Shown here: positions 26,310-37,145 of the stretch, in pieces | Layout: every line of letters starts with the position of its first letter | How positions within the stretch are numbered: the first letter of the stretch is position 1 | Assembly: GCA_017654935.2 (NCBI GenBank) | Contig: CM065693.1 | Coordinates: 17,690,133-17,754,132 of the forward strand | DNA from: Phymorhynchus buccinoides | Lineage: Eukaryota; Mollusca; Gastropoda; Neogastropoda; Raphitomidae | Length of the DNA: 64,000 nt | Direction: 5' to 3' | The notes under the pieces: model-generated | Seen by the model: the letters and a program-made list of their open reading frames with translations, nothing else | Databases searched by the model: none | What the model was told of the DNA's origin: nothing | Translations under genes and position numbers: made by a program

Positions 26310-27740
26310 TGAGGACCCCCGCCGCCTTTAAAATGGCTGCCCCGGTAGTCGTATGGACTGAAATAATGATTAAACAACACAAAAGTTGTGTGAATTCCAT
26401 TTCATATTTTCGCACCTATTGAGACCGATTATCGGGCCAACAAAATCGTGAATGACAAAGCCACAGATGCCAGGACGGCAAATTCAAAGTCAAAAGAGGG
26501 CGGGATGGGTTTCAAGCAGGAACAGGATGTATCGCGTGTCAAACTGGTAATAATTAAAAAGCCATAAACAATAATGGACCGACCGCACAAGTATGTTGCC
26601 TGATTAATAGCCCGAGCAAAAAAATTCATTGTAGAAATCTACTCCGTGTTTAACAATTCCGACTTTTTGCGGCTCTTATTGATGCAGAAAGAGAAAAAGT
26701 GACTTCATCATATGGCTATCCGGATAGTGGCAGTTGAGTTGCGAGTGTAAATATCTGTAAATTACTGAAGCATTGTTCTTTGGACCAGAAGTAGGCAAAA
26801 TATGGACATACCTTTGTTTTTCGAGTCAATTTCAGGGTTTCAAGCTCTTTTTTTCTTATTATTCGCCTAATGTGCCATACGCCTTAAAATACATTGTGCC
26901 TTGGTATGCTTAACACTGTAAACCCCGAATTAAAATAGATGACTTCACCTCCCTAGATAAACCCAACCAAATTTAATGTGGCTTAAACTGCCGCGCACGC
27001 AAGAATGGAAGGTACCTTTGCTTAAAAAATTATTAAAAACATAATTCTACTTGATAGCGATTGACTTCAAATGTTCAGGGTTGTGCCCTATAATAGAAGA
27101 TATGTTTAACTTAGAATGGTTTTCCTTTGTTATGTGATATTTTTCGATTTTTGATATTGCCACAATTTTAACTTCCAAAATACATAACGAAGTGGGTGTA
27201 CGAGGGGCGGTTTTAGACGGGCTCTTTCCGGTAGAGAGAAAGTAATGGATGTCATGGGCTGGGCGAAATCAGGCCTATAACTAATAGGCCGGCCACCTAC
27301 TCCTTAAAACGTTGAATTGTAACATTTTTTAGTTAAATTCCAACGGGTTGCCACCCTAAGAAGCGCCTTGTACTTGTTAGTTCGTCAATACGGTAAATAA
27401 AGCAACAACGACATACACGGCGGCAGGAGGTGTGAAAGCGGGGAATTAATGCCCAGTTTTAAAAAATAAAAAAAAACAATTGAATTAGGCACTGGCTATA
27501 ATAGGACATTAAAATATATTTTAGAACATGTGTTGTGTTCTCAACATACCATATGCTACGGGCTATTAGGACCGCACCTGATTTTTAAGGCGCCCCGCCC
27601 CCACGGCCCAAAAAAGGACACACGACAACCCCCAAATTGCATACACAAAACTAACTTTTCGCTTATAGTATAGTTTCTTACTATATTTTAATAGTAACTA
27701 CTTTTCTTTAAACACTTGCGACCGCCCAGACATTATTCAA
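26310..27740. other. AT-rich non-coding sequence
   Basis: No exon recognised. The stretch 27549-27600 resembles a decayed terminus of the CTATAAGGCG-type elements listed below. Confidence 0.35.
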
Positions 27741-27744
27741 GCCC

Positions 27745-27965
27745 CCCAAAAATGTTTCCAGTAAAAACTTAACAGGGTAAGAGAAAATTTAAAATATCTG
27801 CCCCAATAATTGGGAAATTCATCTAGTGATTGTGTCATAAAACATTAGGTCCTCATCTTATACCTTCCCAAAATTAAGAAAATAAGATCTTTTGAAAGTA
27901 ACAGGCCCTAATTTGATGCCTTTTAGTAACATGGGCTGTTGTTAAACCATCTGTGGATGACTATA
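27745..27965. mobile_element. Decayed TTAA-target MITE
   Basis: It carries the internal words CCCCAATAATTGGGAA, TGATGCCTTTTAGTAACAT and GTTAAA, in the same order as the fuller element at 34599-35035. Its termini are no longer recognisable. Confidence 0.5.
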
Positions 27966-28599
27966 AAGTGCCCGCGGAATTGGCGGTTTGGTGATGATGA
28001 TGATGATCGATCTGAATAGATGGTGATGCATGAAAGGGTCATAATCAAATATAATGTGCAGGGAGTTTTTCAAGTGCGGGGGAGGAAAGGTGGGAAAGGT
28101 GTCTGTCTCCTTATTAATATACTAAAACTAACGCGTAGTCTGTTCGGTTTGTTAGTGTTGTTGTTTTTCTCACTATAAGTCATAGGCTTTTGTAGCAACA
28201 GTAAGCACGCAGAAAAGGCCTCATGCCGTGAATCCAACAAATTTGCCAACTACAAAAGAAAGCTAGAAAAAAAAATAAGCCCGCATGAGTTTTCGCCCTT
28301 AGAGGCTTTCCGCGTGTATAGTGCGCAAAGCCTTGGAGCGTAAGTGCATAGTTATTCTGCCATTAGTCCATGGAAAAGGGGAGGCCGAAGAAGGTAAGGG
28401 CTTCGGGGAAGGGAAAACAGCTTTTGAGTAAGACGCCAAAAACTCTATGATCCAAACTGGCCCAAACACGCGCACCAAACCTCCAGGCCTCTTATCATAA
28501 ACCGACCTCCTAGTGTTTAACATAGTTAAGAGTTTCCAGTGGTATGGGAAAATGCGGTGTTTGTTATACTTGGTTAATCTTTATCTGGTCGGACGCGTC

Positions 28600-29255
28600 A
28601 GGCAGTAGTAGTAAGTATGTCATGGTCAACGTCAGCTCAGGTGGGAAAAAGAAGCATTATTTATTGTTATCACTCCTGCCCAATTATCTATGTGTGTGAA
28701 TGTGTGTGTATATGTGTGTGTGTGTTTTGTGTTTGTCGAGGTCAGGCAGTAGTAGTACGTATGTCATGGTCAACGTCGGCTCAGGTGGGAAAAATAATCA
28801 TTGTTTATTGTTATCACTCCTGCCCAATTATCTATGCGTGTGTGTGTGTGTCGTGTGTGTGTCTTGTCAAGGTCAGGCAATAGTAGCAAAGACCTTACAG
28901 GGGAAGATAAACATCTGGTCTCTTTTCCCTATTATGAGCAGTGAGGACAGAAACACTGGTTATGTCCCTTTTGAAACAGTGACACATTTTACACATCGAT
29001 AGGCCATTTGAATTATCCGTTCAAGTTACAGTCCGATTTTTTTGGATAGCCGCCAACTGTGAATGGTGTAGCTACGTCCGCTATTACTAATGATAACTCT
29101 ATCAGCCCGGATAGCAGAGCTCTTAAGTAATCCATCTTACCCTTTTTAGAATATCTTTGGTAGTAGTAAGTATGTCATGGTCAACGTCGGCTCAGGTGGG
29201 AAAAATAAGCATTATTTATTGTTATCGCTCCTGCCCAATTATCTATGCTCTGTGT
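28600..29255. repeat. Interspersed tandem copies of a ~140-bp unit with TG tails
   Basis: The unit starts GTAGTAGTAAGTATGTCATG and continues through CTCAGGTGGG and CTCCTGCCCAATTATCTATG into a TG microsatellite. Copies begin near 28608, 28750 and 29161, with a fourth partial at about 28872. GTAGTA/GTAAGT at the unit start looks like a 5' splice site, but no adjoining exon can be identified. Confidence 0.75.
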
Positions 29256-29444
29256 GTGTGTGTGTGAGTGAGTGTTTTTGTGTGCATGTGTGCATGCTCA
29301 TATGTAAGTGTATGTGCAGGGTGAATTGTACTGTTATAAACTTGATTCATTCTTTTTTACTTTTAACCTGTTTTATGTACTTTACCTCTTTTCATGATAA
29401 TGTTTTGTCTTAAAAAGAGTGAAAGCTTTTAATGTTATTCTTGA

Positions 29445-29664
29445 CCCCTTGACTGCCACCAACATACACGTACTGACCTGATGACATCACTGATGATGTC
29501 ATCAGATGAAGAGGAATAACCCTGATATGCTGGATTTTGCTCTTTGCACAGTCAAGAGAGTCTATATCCCCAGACCATTTTCCAGATTGGCTCTATCAGT
29601 TGTCTTTTTCATGGCATGATTTGCCCCATGATTTTTTCTTTAATTTTCTCTGGCAGTCAAGGGG
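29445..29664. mobile_element. 220-bp MITE with termini CCCCTTGACTGCCA
   Basis: The terminal inverted repeats CCCCTTGACTGCCA (left) and TGGCAGTCAAGGGG (right) are perfect over 14 bp. The flanks are TTGA on the left and TTAA on the right, consistent with a TTAA target in which one copy has mutated. That points to a piggyBac-like family. There is no coding capacity. Confidence 0.8.
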
Positions 29665-29724
29665 TTAAAAGGACAAGGTGCAGTGCATCTGTGTATTTCT
29701 TATTGTTCTATTGTATAAAAATTA

Positions 29725-30116
29725 CCGTAATTTACGGCCTATTAGGCGCAACTTTTTTTTTACTGAACTTTGACCCCTGCGCCCAATCCGGCGCATGCGC
29801 CCTTTCTATACTCTAAACAGAAAAAAGTAAGGGGGTCGAGAGTTGAAATGAACAACTCACCATGCTCTGGTAGCTTCCACAACAAACCGACAACAGTTCA
29901 CTCACATTGCATTAAAATATAGTTATATAGTTAGGCTTCCACTTCCGTCACTGGCCCTGTAATGATGTTACTTTCGCTGATCGTTTCGTTCTTTTTTTAA
30001 TTTATTTCTTTGGTTTCTTTGCGCCCTATCTGTGTTCAAATTACGAATTTTTATTTTTTTTAAAAGCAGGGGGTGCGCCTTATGCGCTGTGTCGCCTTAT
30101 GGGCCGTAATTTACGG
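29725..30116. mobile_element. MITE with CCGTAATTTACGG termini and TA duplication
   Basis: The termini are inverted copies of CCGTAATTTACGGCC, flanked by TA on both sides (29723-29724 and 30117-30118). Internal ends carry GGCGCA/GCGCC words. TA duplication and short inverted repeats are the Tc1/mariner-like pattern. The right end lies about 225 bp before the first ALDH exon found. Confidence 0.8.
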
Positions 30117-30342
30117 TACCACAGTGCAGCATTAAAAAAATAAAAAGATGATGATGCAAAAAAAAACCCACAAAAACAACCAACAACGAGATTTTCATCT
30201 TGAATAAGACTTCATTGAAGGAAGGAATGAAGCGATTTTTGGGGGACGAAAATGAATCAGTGATAATATGATGTATGGATAGTTCATAGTGTTTTGTGAA
30301 ATATATTTTTACATATTTTTTCACCTTCACCCTCTGTTTCAG

Positions 30343-30392
30343 ATACTATGCAGGCTGGTCTGACAAGTACAGTGGGAAAGTCCTACACGCCG
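30343..30392 (+). CDS. Aldehyde dehydrogenase exon, YYAGWSDKYSG segment
   Basis: This is the first recognised exon of an NAD(P)-dependent aldehyde dehydrogenase of the ALDH1/ALDH2 type, which oxidises aldehydes to carboxylic acids. It reads YYAGWSDKYSGKVLHA, matching the family segment just before the conserved TRHEPVGV. The acceptor is CTGTTTCAG and the donor GTCAGT; the split codon joins exactly to the next exon to give aspartate. Exons for roughly the first 145 residues were not found in this contig. Confidence 0.85.
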
Positions 30393-31032
30393 GTCAGTGT
30401 CAACAACACCTAACAAATAGCTTGTTTTAAAACTTAGCAGCTTTTTGTTTTTGAAAGCCAAAATGAGTTGGCAATCAGATGAAAATGAGTGATTTCTTGG
30501 TTCACAATGAGGTCCTTATTTCAAATGCAGTTTGGTTGAAAAGTGTGCAGTATTTGCATGGAATGATGCAATCTTGCATTGGATACGAGGCAGCGCCTGT
30601 TTTTAAAATAATTGACCACCCCAAAAAAAAATTGATTCAAGGGGGAAAAAAGTGTTGAATTATCACTTTACAAGCCTGGAATAAGCTTCAAATTGAGTAT
30701 GATTTTGCTTTTTCTTCAGCTTCAGGGGGGCAACGCCTCCCTGCCCCTGCACCATGCCAGGGACCTGGGTGGCCCCTGGACCCCTGCCTTGCCTGTTTTT
30801 GGATTTTCTCCATTTGCATCCATGTATGCGTCTTTCCTATGAAAATGTGGGCCTAAGGTTATTGCAAGTTAATTGATTAAGTTGGTAATTTATCAATCAG
30901 GTGCATGTGAAATTATGTATTGTTATAATGTTTATGGGAATTAGGCAAATTGTATGTTTTCTATCATAACCGGACACCTTCTGAACATTTTTCTTTTAAT
31001 TTTTTTTAATATTTTTGTATCAACTGTTTCAG

Positions 31033-31094
31033 ACGGCAGTCAGTTTGCCTACACCCGACACGAGCCTGTCGGCGTGTGTGGACAAATTATCCCT
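31033..31094 (+). CDS. Aldehyde dehydrogenase exon, [14 protein letters not shown]
   Basis: This 62-base exon completes the split aspartate codon and reads [18 protein letters not shown] then IIP, nearly identical to animal ALDH1/ALDH2. Its end is in phase 0, immediately before the WNFP motif that starts the next exon. The acceptor is CTGTTTCAG and the donor GTGAGT. A MITE begins only 37 bp after the donor. Confidence 0.93.
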
Positions 31095-31131
31095 GTGAGT
31101 CTCAATGGTTTCTATCTCCGTTTTAGAGATA

Positions 31132-31897
31132 CCGTAAAAACTGGACTAAGACGCACCTGTATATAAGCCGCACCCCTTAAATTGACAAAATATTAGGTAT
31201 TTATTCACATATAAGCCGCACCAGTTTATAAGCCGCAGAGAAAATTGTATGTGCACAAACCAACACAAATATAGAAAGTCTCCTATCAGAACGTGAGTAT
31301 TTAACGTTCTGGGATGCTTTAAATATGAGATTTGAATCTATTGATTACCAAAACCAGTTTTGAGTCTAAAACAAACTCAAAAAAGGCTGAAGAATGTGAC
31401 CAGAAACAGATTTAATCATACTGATAAATCAGGGTTCGCACAGTCTTTGAAAGTCTTTGAAAATTGACTTTGGTCTGTGAAAATTGTTAAAGGGGTTTGT
31501 GAAAAAGTCATTGATGCCGTCAGATTTTATTGTTGTTTTCAGAATTAATAAAGAAGCAATTCAATATGGCTTATTTTTCTATAATTTCTGCGGTTCGACG
31601 ATCCAGTTCTCTCGAACAGACACCCTCGTGAGAGTGATTGTGATTGAAGCAATCGTCGTCATTGCATGTCGTGAGAGGTCTTTGAAAATAGGATAGAGGG
31701 TCTTTGCAAAGGTCTTTGAAAATAGGATAGAGGGTCTTTGAAAAGGTCTTTGAAAATGTGTGAATTTTGGTATACAAATTCTTTACGAACCCTGTAAATG
31801 TAGAATGGAAAAAAATCCAGATAAGCCGCATCAGTCTATAACCCGCATGGGACAAAGTTGAGGAAAAAAGTAGCGGCTTATAGTCCGCATTTTACGG
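31132..31897. mobile_element. TA-flanked MITE interrupted by a second element
   Basis: The left end CCGTAAAAACTGGACTAAG and right end CTTATAGTCCGCATTTTACGG are inverted relatives. Both are bordered by TA (31130-31131 and 31898-31899). Words of the ATAAGCCGCA type occur next to both ends. The interior is split by the element at 31430-31794. Confidence 0.8.
31430..31794. mobile_element. Nested element with CAGGGTTCG termini
   Basis: The ends CAGGGTTCGCA and ACGAACCCTG are inverted repeats. The interior repeats GTCTTTGAAAA many times. A CAGGG start fits hAT-like elements, but I could not establish the target duplication. Removing it would rejoin the two halves of the surrounding MITE. Confidence 0.7.
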
Positions 31898-32163
31898 TAA
31901 TAATAAACTTATAAACATTATTTGTAGACTGTTTGCTTTTTTTCAGGAAATTTCCTGGAAATTTTAAAGCCAGCAGGGCTGTTCTTGAGATAAGTGTAAA
32001 TCCTCTGAGAAAAGGGGAGGGGGTGGGGATGTAGACTGGGAGTGGCTGATGGAAGCTTACATGAACGAAGCAATTATGCCCCAGTTGCCACTCAAATCCA
32101 CAAGCCAGTGTAGCATGTTCATCCCATTCAGATGAAGCCCACTTCCAACAGCCACTTCATGAA

Positions 32164-32254
32164 CCCTTTCACCGCCAAAGTCACATTTTAGCACCACATT
32201 GATTTAACACCTATGTCACTAAAAGGTATCAAGTTGGGGTCTACTATCCAAAGT
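32164..32254. mobile_element. Left-end fragment of the TTAA MITE family
   Basis: It starts CCCTTTCACCGCCA as at 34599, and then keeps only a shortened internal part. Confidence 0.6.
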
Positions 32255-32362
32255 ATAGCTATAAGCACATAGTGTACAAGATATACTTGTTCTGTGTTTC
32301 CCAGTGTATAACTATAACATAGTGTACAAGGTACAAAAAGTGTACAAGGTTTGTTTTCTCAG

Positions 32363-32403
32363 TGGAATTTCTCACTGCTGATGTAAGCTTTGAAGCTGGG
32401 CAC
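32363..32403 (+). pseudogene. Degenerate copy of the WNFP exon start
   Basis: TTTTCTCAG is followed by TGGAATTTCTCACTGCTGAT, then a stop and AGCTTTGAAGCTGGG. This matches the first 40 bases of the true exon at 32447 with substitutions, including a stop codon. It lies 84 bp upstream and keeps an acceptor-like AG. Confidence 0.8.
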
Positions 32404-32446
32404 ATGTACTTGATAAAGACATAATGTAATCTTCTGACTTTCCCAG

Positions 32447-32575
32447 TGGAATTTCCCGCTGCTGATGCAAGCATGGAAGCTGGGTCCTGCCCTGGCCATG
32501 GGGAACACAGTGGTGATGAAGCTGGCAGAGCAAACCCCCTTGACCGGACTGTACGTGGCCAAGCTCATTGAAGAG
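32447..32575 (+). CDS. Aldehyde dehydrogenase exon, WNFP and NAD-binding lysine
   Basis: This exon of exactly 43 codons reads [20 protein letters not shown] and continues with [11 protein letters not shown]. The asparagine of WNFP corresponds to the oxyanion-stabilising Asn169 of human ALDH2, and the lysine in MKLAEQ to the NAD-contacting Lys192. The acceptor is TTTCCCAG and the donor GTCAGT. The frame is clean and joins the next exon in phase 0. Just downstream the last part of this exon is repeated six times with its donor. Confidence 0.95.
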
Positions 32576-33145
32576 GTCAGTCACCTCATGGTGCAATTGT
32601 CATCATCATAACCATGATAGTAATGGTTGAAAGAGCTGACTGGACTGTATGTGGCCAAGCTCATTGAAGAGGTCAGTCACCTCATGGTGAAATTGTCATC
32701 ATAACCATGATAGCAATGGTTGAAAGAGCTGACTGGACTGTATGTGGCCAAGCTCATTGAAGAGGTCAGTCACCTCATGGTGAAATTGTCATCATCATAA
32801 CCATGATAGTAATGGTTGAAAGAGCTGACTGGACTGTATGTGGCCAAGCTCATTGAAGAGGTCAGTCACCTCATGGTGAAATTGTCATCATCATAACCAT
32901 GATAGTAATGGTTGAAAGAGCTGACTGGACTGTATGTGGCCAAGCTCATTGAAGAGGTCAGTCACCTCATGGTGAAATTGTCATCATCATAACCATGATA
33001 GTAATGGTTGAAAGAGCTGACTGGACTGTATGTGGCCAAGCTCATTGAAGAGGTCAGTCACCTCATGGTGAAATTGTCATCATCATAACCATGATAGTAA
33101 TGGTTGAAAGAGCTGACTGGACTGTATGTGGCCAAGCTCATTGAG
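32576..33145 (+). repeat. 96-bp tandem array made of the exon end plus its 5' splice site
   Basis: GGACTGTATGTGGCCAAGCT, continuing through GAAGAG/GTCAGT, recurs at 32642, 32735, 32831, 32927, 33023 and 33119. The period is 96 bp (once 93). The true exon carries the same segment at 32546. Each full copy holds about 30 bases of coding sequence, the donor and intron sequence ending TGGTTGAAAGAGCTGA. The copies are nearly identical, so the expansion is recent. Confidence 0.92.
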
Positions 33146-33390
33146 GGTGCTTGGTTATTTCATGCTTATTTGCCATTGGCATTGTTATCATCATCATCAT
33201 CATCATCATCATCACAACAATGAAAACTATGTATGATTTTGTGGGCGATTGCTCCGTTCCTCATTCATAGCGCGTTTCTGTGCATGTTCACAAACGTGCA
33301 TGCATAGATGCACACAGCAAAGCATTATTGCACAGACACACAGACATTAAGGCACAATCAGGTACACATGCGCATGCACATCAGTACAGA

Positions 33391-34036
33391 GAGTGGTTTT
33401 GGGTCTTCAATCCGTTTTGAACAGAGTGGTTTGGGGTCTTCAATCCATTTTTAACAGAGTGGTTTGGGGTCTTCAATCCGTTTTTAACAGATAGTGGTTT
33501 TGGGTCTTCAATCCATTTTTAGCAGAGTGGTTTTGGGTCTTCAATCCGTTTTTAACAGTGGTTTTGGGTCTTCAATCCATTTTTAACAGAGAGTGCTTTT
33601 GGGTCTTCAATCCGTTTTTAACAGAGAGTGGTTTTGGGTCTTCAATCCATTTTTAACAGAGTGGTTTTGGGTCTTCAATCCGTTTTTAACGGAGTGGTTT
33701 TGGGTCTTCAATCCATTTTTAGCAGAGTGTGTTTTGGGTCTTCAATCCGTTTTTAACAGAGAGTGGTTTTGGGTCTTCAATCCGTTTTTAACAGAGAGTG
33801 GTTTTGGGTCTTCAATCCGTTTTTAACAGAGAGTGGTTTTGGGTCTTCAATCCGTTTTTAACAGAGAGTGGTTTTGGGTCTTCAATCCGTTTTTAACAGA
33901 GAGTGGTTTTGGGTCTTCAATCCATTTTTAGCAGAGTGGTTTTGGGTCTTCAATCCGTTTTTAACAGAGTGGTTTTGGGTCTTCAATCCGTTTTTAACAG
34001 AGTGGTTTTGGGTCTTCAATCCATTTTTAACAGAGT
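33391..34036 (+). repeat. ~33-bp minisatellite in an ALDH intron, about 19 copies
   Basis: The unit is GAGTGGTTTTGGGTCTTCAA followed by TCCRTTTTTAACA. Some copies have an extra GA, giving length variants. Because most units are near a multiple of three, long frames (VFNPFLTEW repeats) open across it; I regard these as artefacts. Confidence 0.92.
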
Positions 34037-34453
34037 GTGCAGAGCTTCAGATTGTCGGTGCACCCGCATCATTGACTCGTTATTTTTTAAAATGGCGCAG
34101 GTCAACACCTTGTTATGCGCCCTTAGGGCGCATCCCATTCCATGAGACAATGCGAGAAAAGTTTTAATCTTGAAAAGCTGCCCCTTTTGGCTATTTCCAA
34201 AGTATCTTGCTAACCTCTAGTCGTTTCGCAAGGTAATTGAAGTGTCTTTATTTTCCCCACAGACACACACGTGCACACATAAAGGGACCATCGTTTTGAA
34301 AATTGGCTCCTCATTTTGTGCAGCCATGAGTCATATGATCCGTGAATTCTGAAAGCAATCTGAAGTTCTGAGTGTGTTGTGTTTTTGGGTCTCTAAGTCT
34401 CTACTCAGTTTTTAACAAATTGTGTGTTTTTGGTTTGTTGTTGTCTGTTTCAG

Positions 34454-34567
34454 GCTGGTTTCCCTCCGGGTGTGGTGAACATCATCCCGGGCTACGGCCC
34501 CACGGCGGGCGCTGCCATCGCCTCCCACATGGACGTCGACAAAGTGGCCTTCACCGGGTCCACCGAG
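34454..34567 (+). CDS. Aldehyde dehydrogenase exon, FTGSTE nucleotide-binding turn
   Basis: The exon has 38 codons, from [19 protein letters not shown] to VAFTGSTE. The two glycines and the glutamate-bearing FTGSTE motif bind the NAD ribose and nicotinamide mononucleotide part in this family. The acceptor is CTGTTTCAG and the donor GTCAGC. Both ends are in phase 0 with their neighbours. No substitution at a key position is seen. Confidence 0.95.
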
Positions 34568-34598
34568 GTCAGCTACAGTTAAACCTCAAACGCTTTAA

Positions 34599-35035
34599 CC
34601 CTTTCACCGCCAGCCATTTTTCAGGCAAAATATATACATAGTGTCACTATGTCATATCTATTTTTAGCACTGGACAACGGGTTGAACCCGAAACGTGATT
34701 TGTTTTGCTCTGTGTTTTGTGTTATTAAACCTTTTATTTTGGGTTTCAATTTCGACTCTGTTTTAATTTGTTGTGAATTTTATTGAACCCAGCAGTCATC
34801 TTCGTTTCTTCACATTCTACAAAATATATACCATTAAGCTTAACTGGGTAGAGAAGCAAAAATGTCTGCAATATTGGGAATTCCTCTATGACACGATTAA
34901 CATTAAGCCTATCCTTCATTACCTCCCAAAATAAAAAAATGGGGTCTTTGGATAATAGACCCCAATGTGATGCCTTTTAGTAACATAGGTGTTAAATCAC
35001 TGTGGTGCATAAATGCGACATTGCCAGTGAAAGGG
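34599..35035. mobile_element. 437-bp TTAA-target MITE
   Basis: It is bordered by TTAA at 34595-34598 and 35036-35039. The left end CCCTTTCACCGCCAGCCATT and right end TGCCAGTGAAAGGG are inverted relatives. The interior has TGGGGTCTTTGGATAATAGA and TGATGCCTTTTAGTAACATA. It is piggyBac-like by target and termini, and non-coding. Confidence 0.8.
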
Positions 35036-35470
35036 TTAAACCTCAAAAACTTTTTTTTTAACTTCAAATACAGTGGAACCTCCCTTATAAGACCTTAAAA
35101 AATCATCCAAAATGAGGTCTTTTAAGGGAGGGGTCTTATAAGGGAGGTAATTGTAATACTTACAAAGAAGGGTAATATTGGGAATTCCTCTATGACATGA
35201 TTAACATTAAGCCTATCATTCATTACCTCCCCCCCAAAAAAAAAATGGGGTCTTTGGATAATAGACCCCAATGTGATGCCTTTTAGTAACATAGGTGTTA
35301 AATCACTGTGGTGCATAAATGCGACATTGCCAGTGAAAGGGTTAAACCTCAAAAACTTTTTTTTTAAACTTCAAATACAGTGGAACCTCCCTTATAAGAA
35401 CCTTAAAAAAATCATCCAAAATGAGGTCTTTTAAGGGAGGAGTTTTACAAGGGAGGTAATTGTAATACTT
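34877..35470. repeat. ~300-bp tandem duplication spanning two MITE ends
   Basis: The segment from TTGGGAATTCCTCTATGACA to AGAAGGGTAAT occurs first at about 34877-35175 and again at about 35176-35485. It carries the right half of the TTAA MITE and the left half of the next element, with differences mostly in homopolymer length. Confidence 0.8.
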
Positions 35471-35558
35471 ACTAAGAAGGGTAATGTCTCAGAGAAGTAG
35501 GTCTTATGTGGGAGGGAGTCTTATCATGGGAGGTCGTATAGTAAGGGAGGTTCCACTG
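35378..35558. mobile_element. 181-bp MITE with CAGTGGAACCTCCC termini and TA duplication
   Basis: CAGTGGAACCTCCCTTATAA on the left is matched by GGGAGGTTCCACTG on the right, with TA on both sides. A CAGTGGAACCTC-type terminus and TA target resemble the pogo/Tigger branch of Tc1/mariner elements. Confidence 0.8.
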
Positions 35559-35804
35559 TACTTTATTTTACAAGGATAAGAATTTAGGCTGGGCCTAGTC
35601 TTCCATTCTGTCCTTGGTTCTAAGCATGCAACATGTAACTAAAGATCGTCATCAGAAACGAAAACAGTAGCAGAAATATAACGACGACATGGTAGGCAGA
35701 GCATCAACGTCAGTAATAAGAACAAGCAAAACAAAACCAACCGTACAGACTGGTCAAAGCTGTGCGTAATTGTGAGGTGGTTGCTGCACTGAAGACTCTT
35801 AGTA

Positions 35805-35964
35805 CAGTGGAACCTCCCTTATAAGACCTTCCAAAATCATGCAAAAAAAGGTCTTATAAGGGAGGTAATTTTAATACTTACAAAGAAAGGCAATATCTCA
35901 GAGAAGTAGGTCTTATGTGGGAGGGAGTCTTATAATGGGAGGTCTTCTAAGGGAGGTTTCACTG
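35805..35964. mobile_element. Second copy of the CAGTGGAACCTCCC MITE
   Basis: The termini and TA flanks match those at 35378-35558, with TTTCACTG at the right end. It arose by the tandem duplication and not by independent insertion. Confidence 0.78.
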
Positions 35965-36260
35965 TACTTTATTTTACAAGGATAAGAATTTAGGCTGGGC
36001 CTAGTCTTCCATTCTGTCCTTGGTTCTAAGCATGCAACATGTTACTAATACTATAAACGAACATTGAGACACAAAAGATCGTCATCAGAAACGACAAACA
36101 GTAGCAGAACGACGACATGGTAGGCAGAGCATCAACGTCAGTAATAAGAACAAGTAAAACAGAAAACCAACCCTACAGACTGGCCAAAGCTGTGCGTAAT
36201 TGTGAGGTGGTCGCTGCACTGGAGACTCTTTTAGTACCATATTTTTAGGACTATAAGTAT

Positions 36261-36697
36261 CAGAGGTTCTGCTAGCCTACCAAAAGTTTCGGTGGACAGT
36301 ACCGGCAACAGGAAAATATTCCGGTACTGGCCATCACACAGCCGGTGCAATCAAACTTCGCTGTGCAGAAAATATCTGTACATAGATCTATGCGATCGTA
36401 ATGCGTCATTGTATGTTGCCTTTTAAGACCAAGTTACGTCACTTTTGTGATGTTGTCGTCATCATCAGACAAACAGAACGACAGAAAGACGTCAGATGGG
36501 GGTGAGGGGAGAGAGAGAGAGAGAAAACTTTTATCGCGCATCTGCCTGACGTAGGTGTGTGACGCAGGGTCTTTCCTTGCCAGCTCGAAAGAAAGTCTCA
36601 GGTACCGGTACGCGATACCGATGACATTAATTTTTATCGGTACTAGACCAGAACATATCGGTAAAAACTGGCATATTACGGTCTAACGGAACCTCTG
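36261..36697. mobile_element. Nested element with CAGAGGTTC termini and 5-bp duplication
   Basis: CAGAGGTTCTGCTAG on the left is mirrored by CTAACGGAACCTCTG on the right. The pentamer AGTAT flanks both sides (36256-36260 and 36698-36702). It interrupts the CTATAAG..GGCGCACC word of the surrounding MITE. The interior includes a GA microsatellite at about 36510-36526. Confidence 0.75.
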
Positions 36698-37145
36698 AGT
36701 ATAAGGCGCACCTGAGCGCACCCCCCTAGATTTTGCACAAAAATCAGATTCTGTTATTATATTTTCTTACTATTTTAGTAGCATGGCTTAAGCTGCTTCC
36801 TTCTCAGGAAGGAAATCCTTTTTTTGAAAAATCGGTACAGACAGACTTCCATTTTTTGAATTATTTTCAACAACAAAATAATATAAACTGGAAAAAACAG
36901 CTTTCCTGATTACCGTTGTATAAGAGCCCCGATTATGGATCAAAATTGCTTTTTCAGTTTCGTGGGTGCATTGCCCCATTTCCTTTTTTTGAAAATTGTC
37001 AGGTTTAACCCTTCTTCTTTCTTCTTTTCCCTATAGCAACCGCAGTCACTGCTGACTATTATGTCGCTGTATTTGGGAGGATCTACGGGAATGCGCAAGA
37101 CAACAAATTATCAAGAAGAAGGAAGTGGACAGGAGAAAAAAAAGA

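Larger units (their letters stand above)
35378..36236. repeat. ~430-bp tandem duplication containing the MITE
   Basis: The MITE plus a following segment (CTTTATTTTACAAGGATAAG through GTGAGGTGGT..GAGACTCTT) is present at 35378-35804 and again at 35805-36236, with a small indel near 36050. Confidence 0.85.

Noticed and set aside
28600..29255. CRISPR-like spaced repeats
   Set aside because: This is animal DNA; the repeats are about 140 bp with microsatellite tails and no unique spacers of constant length.
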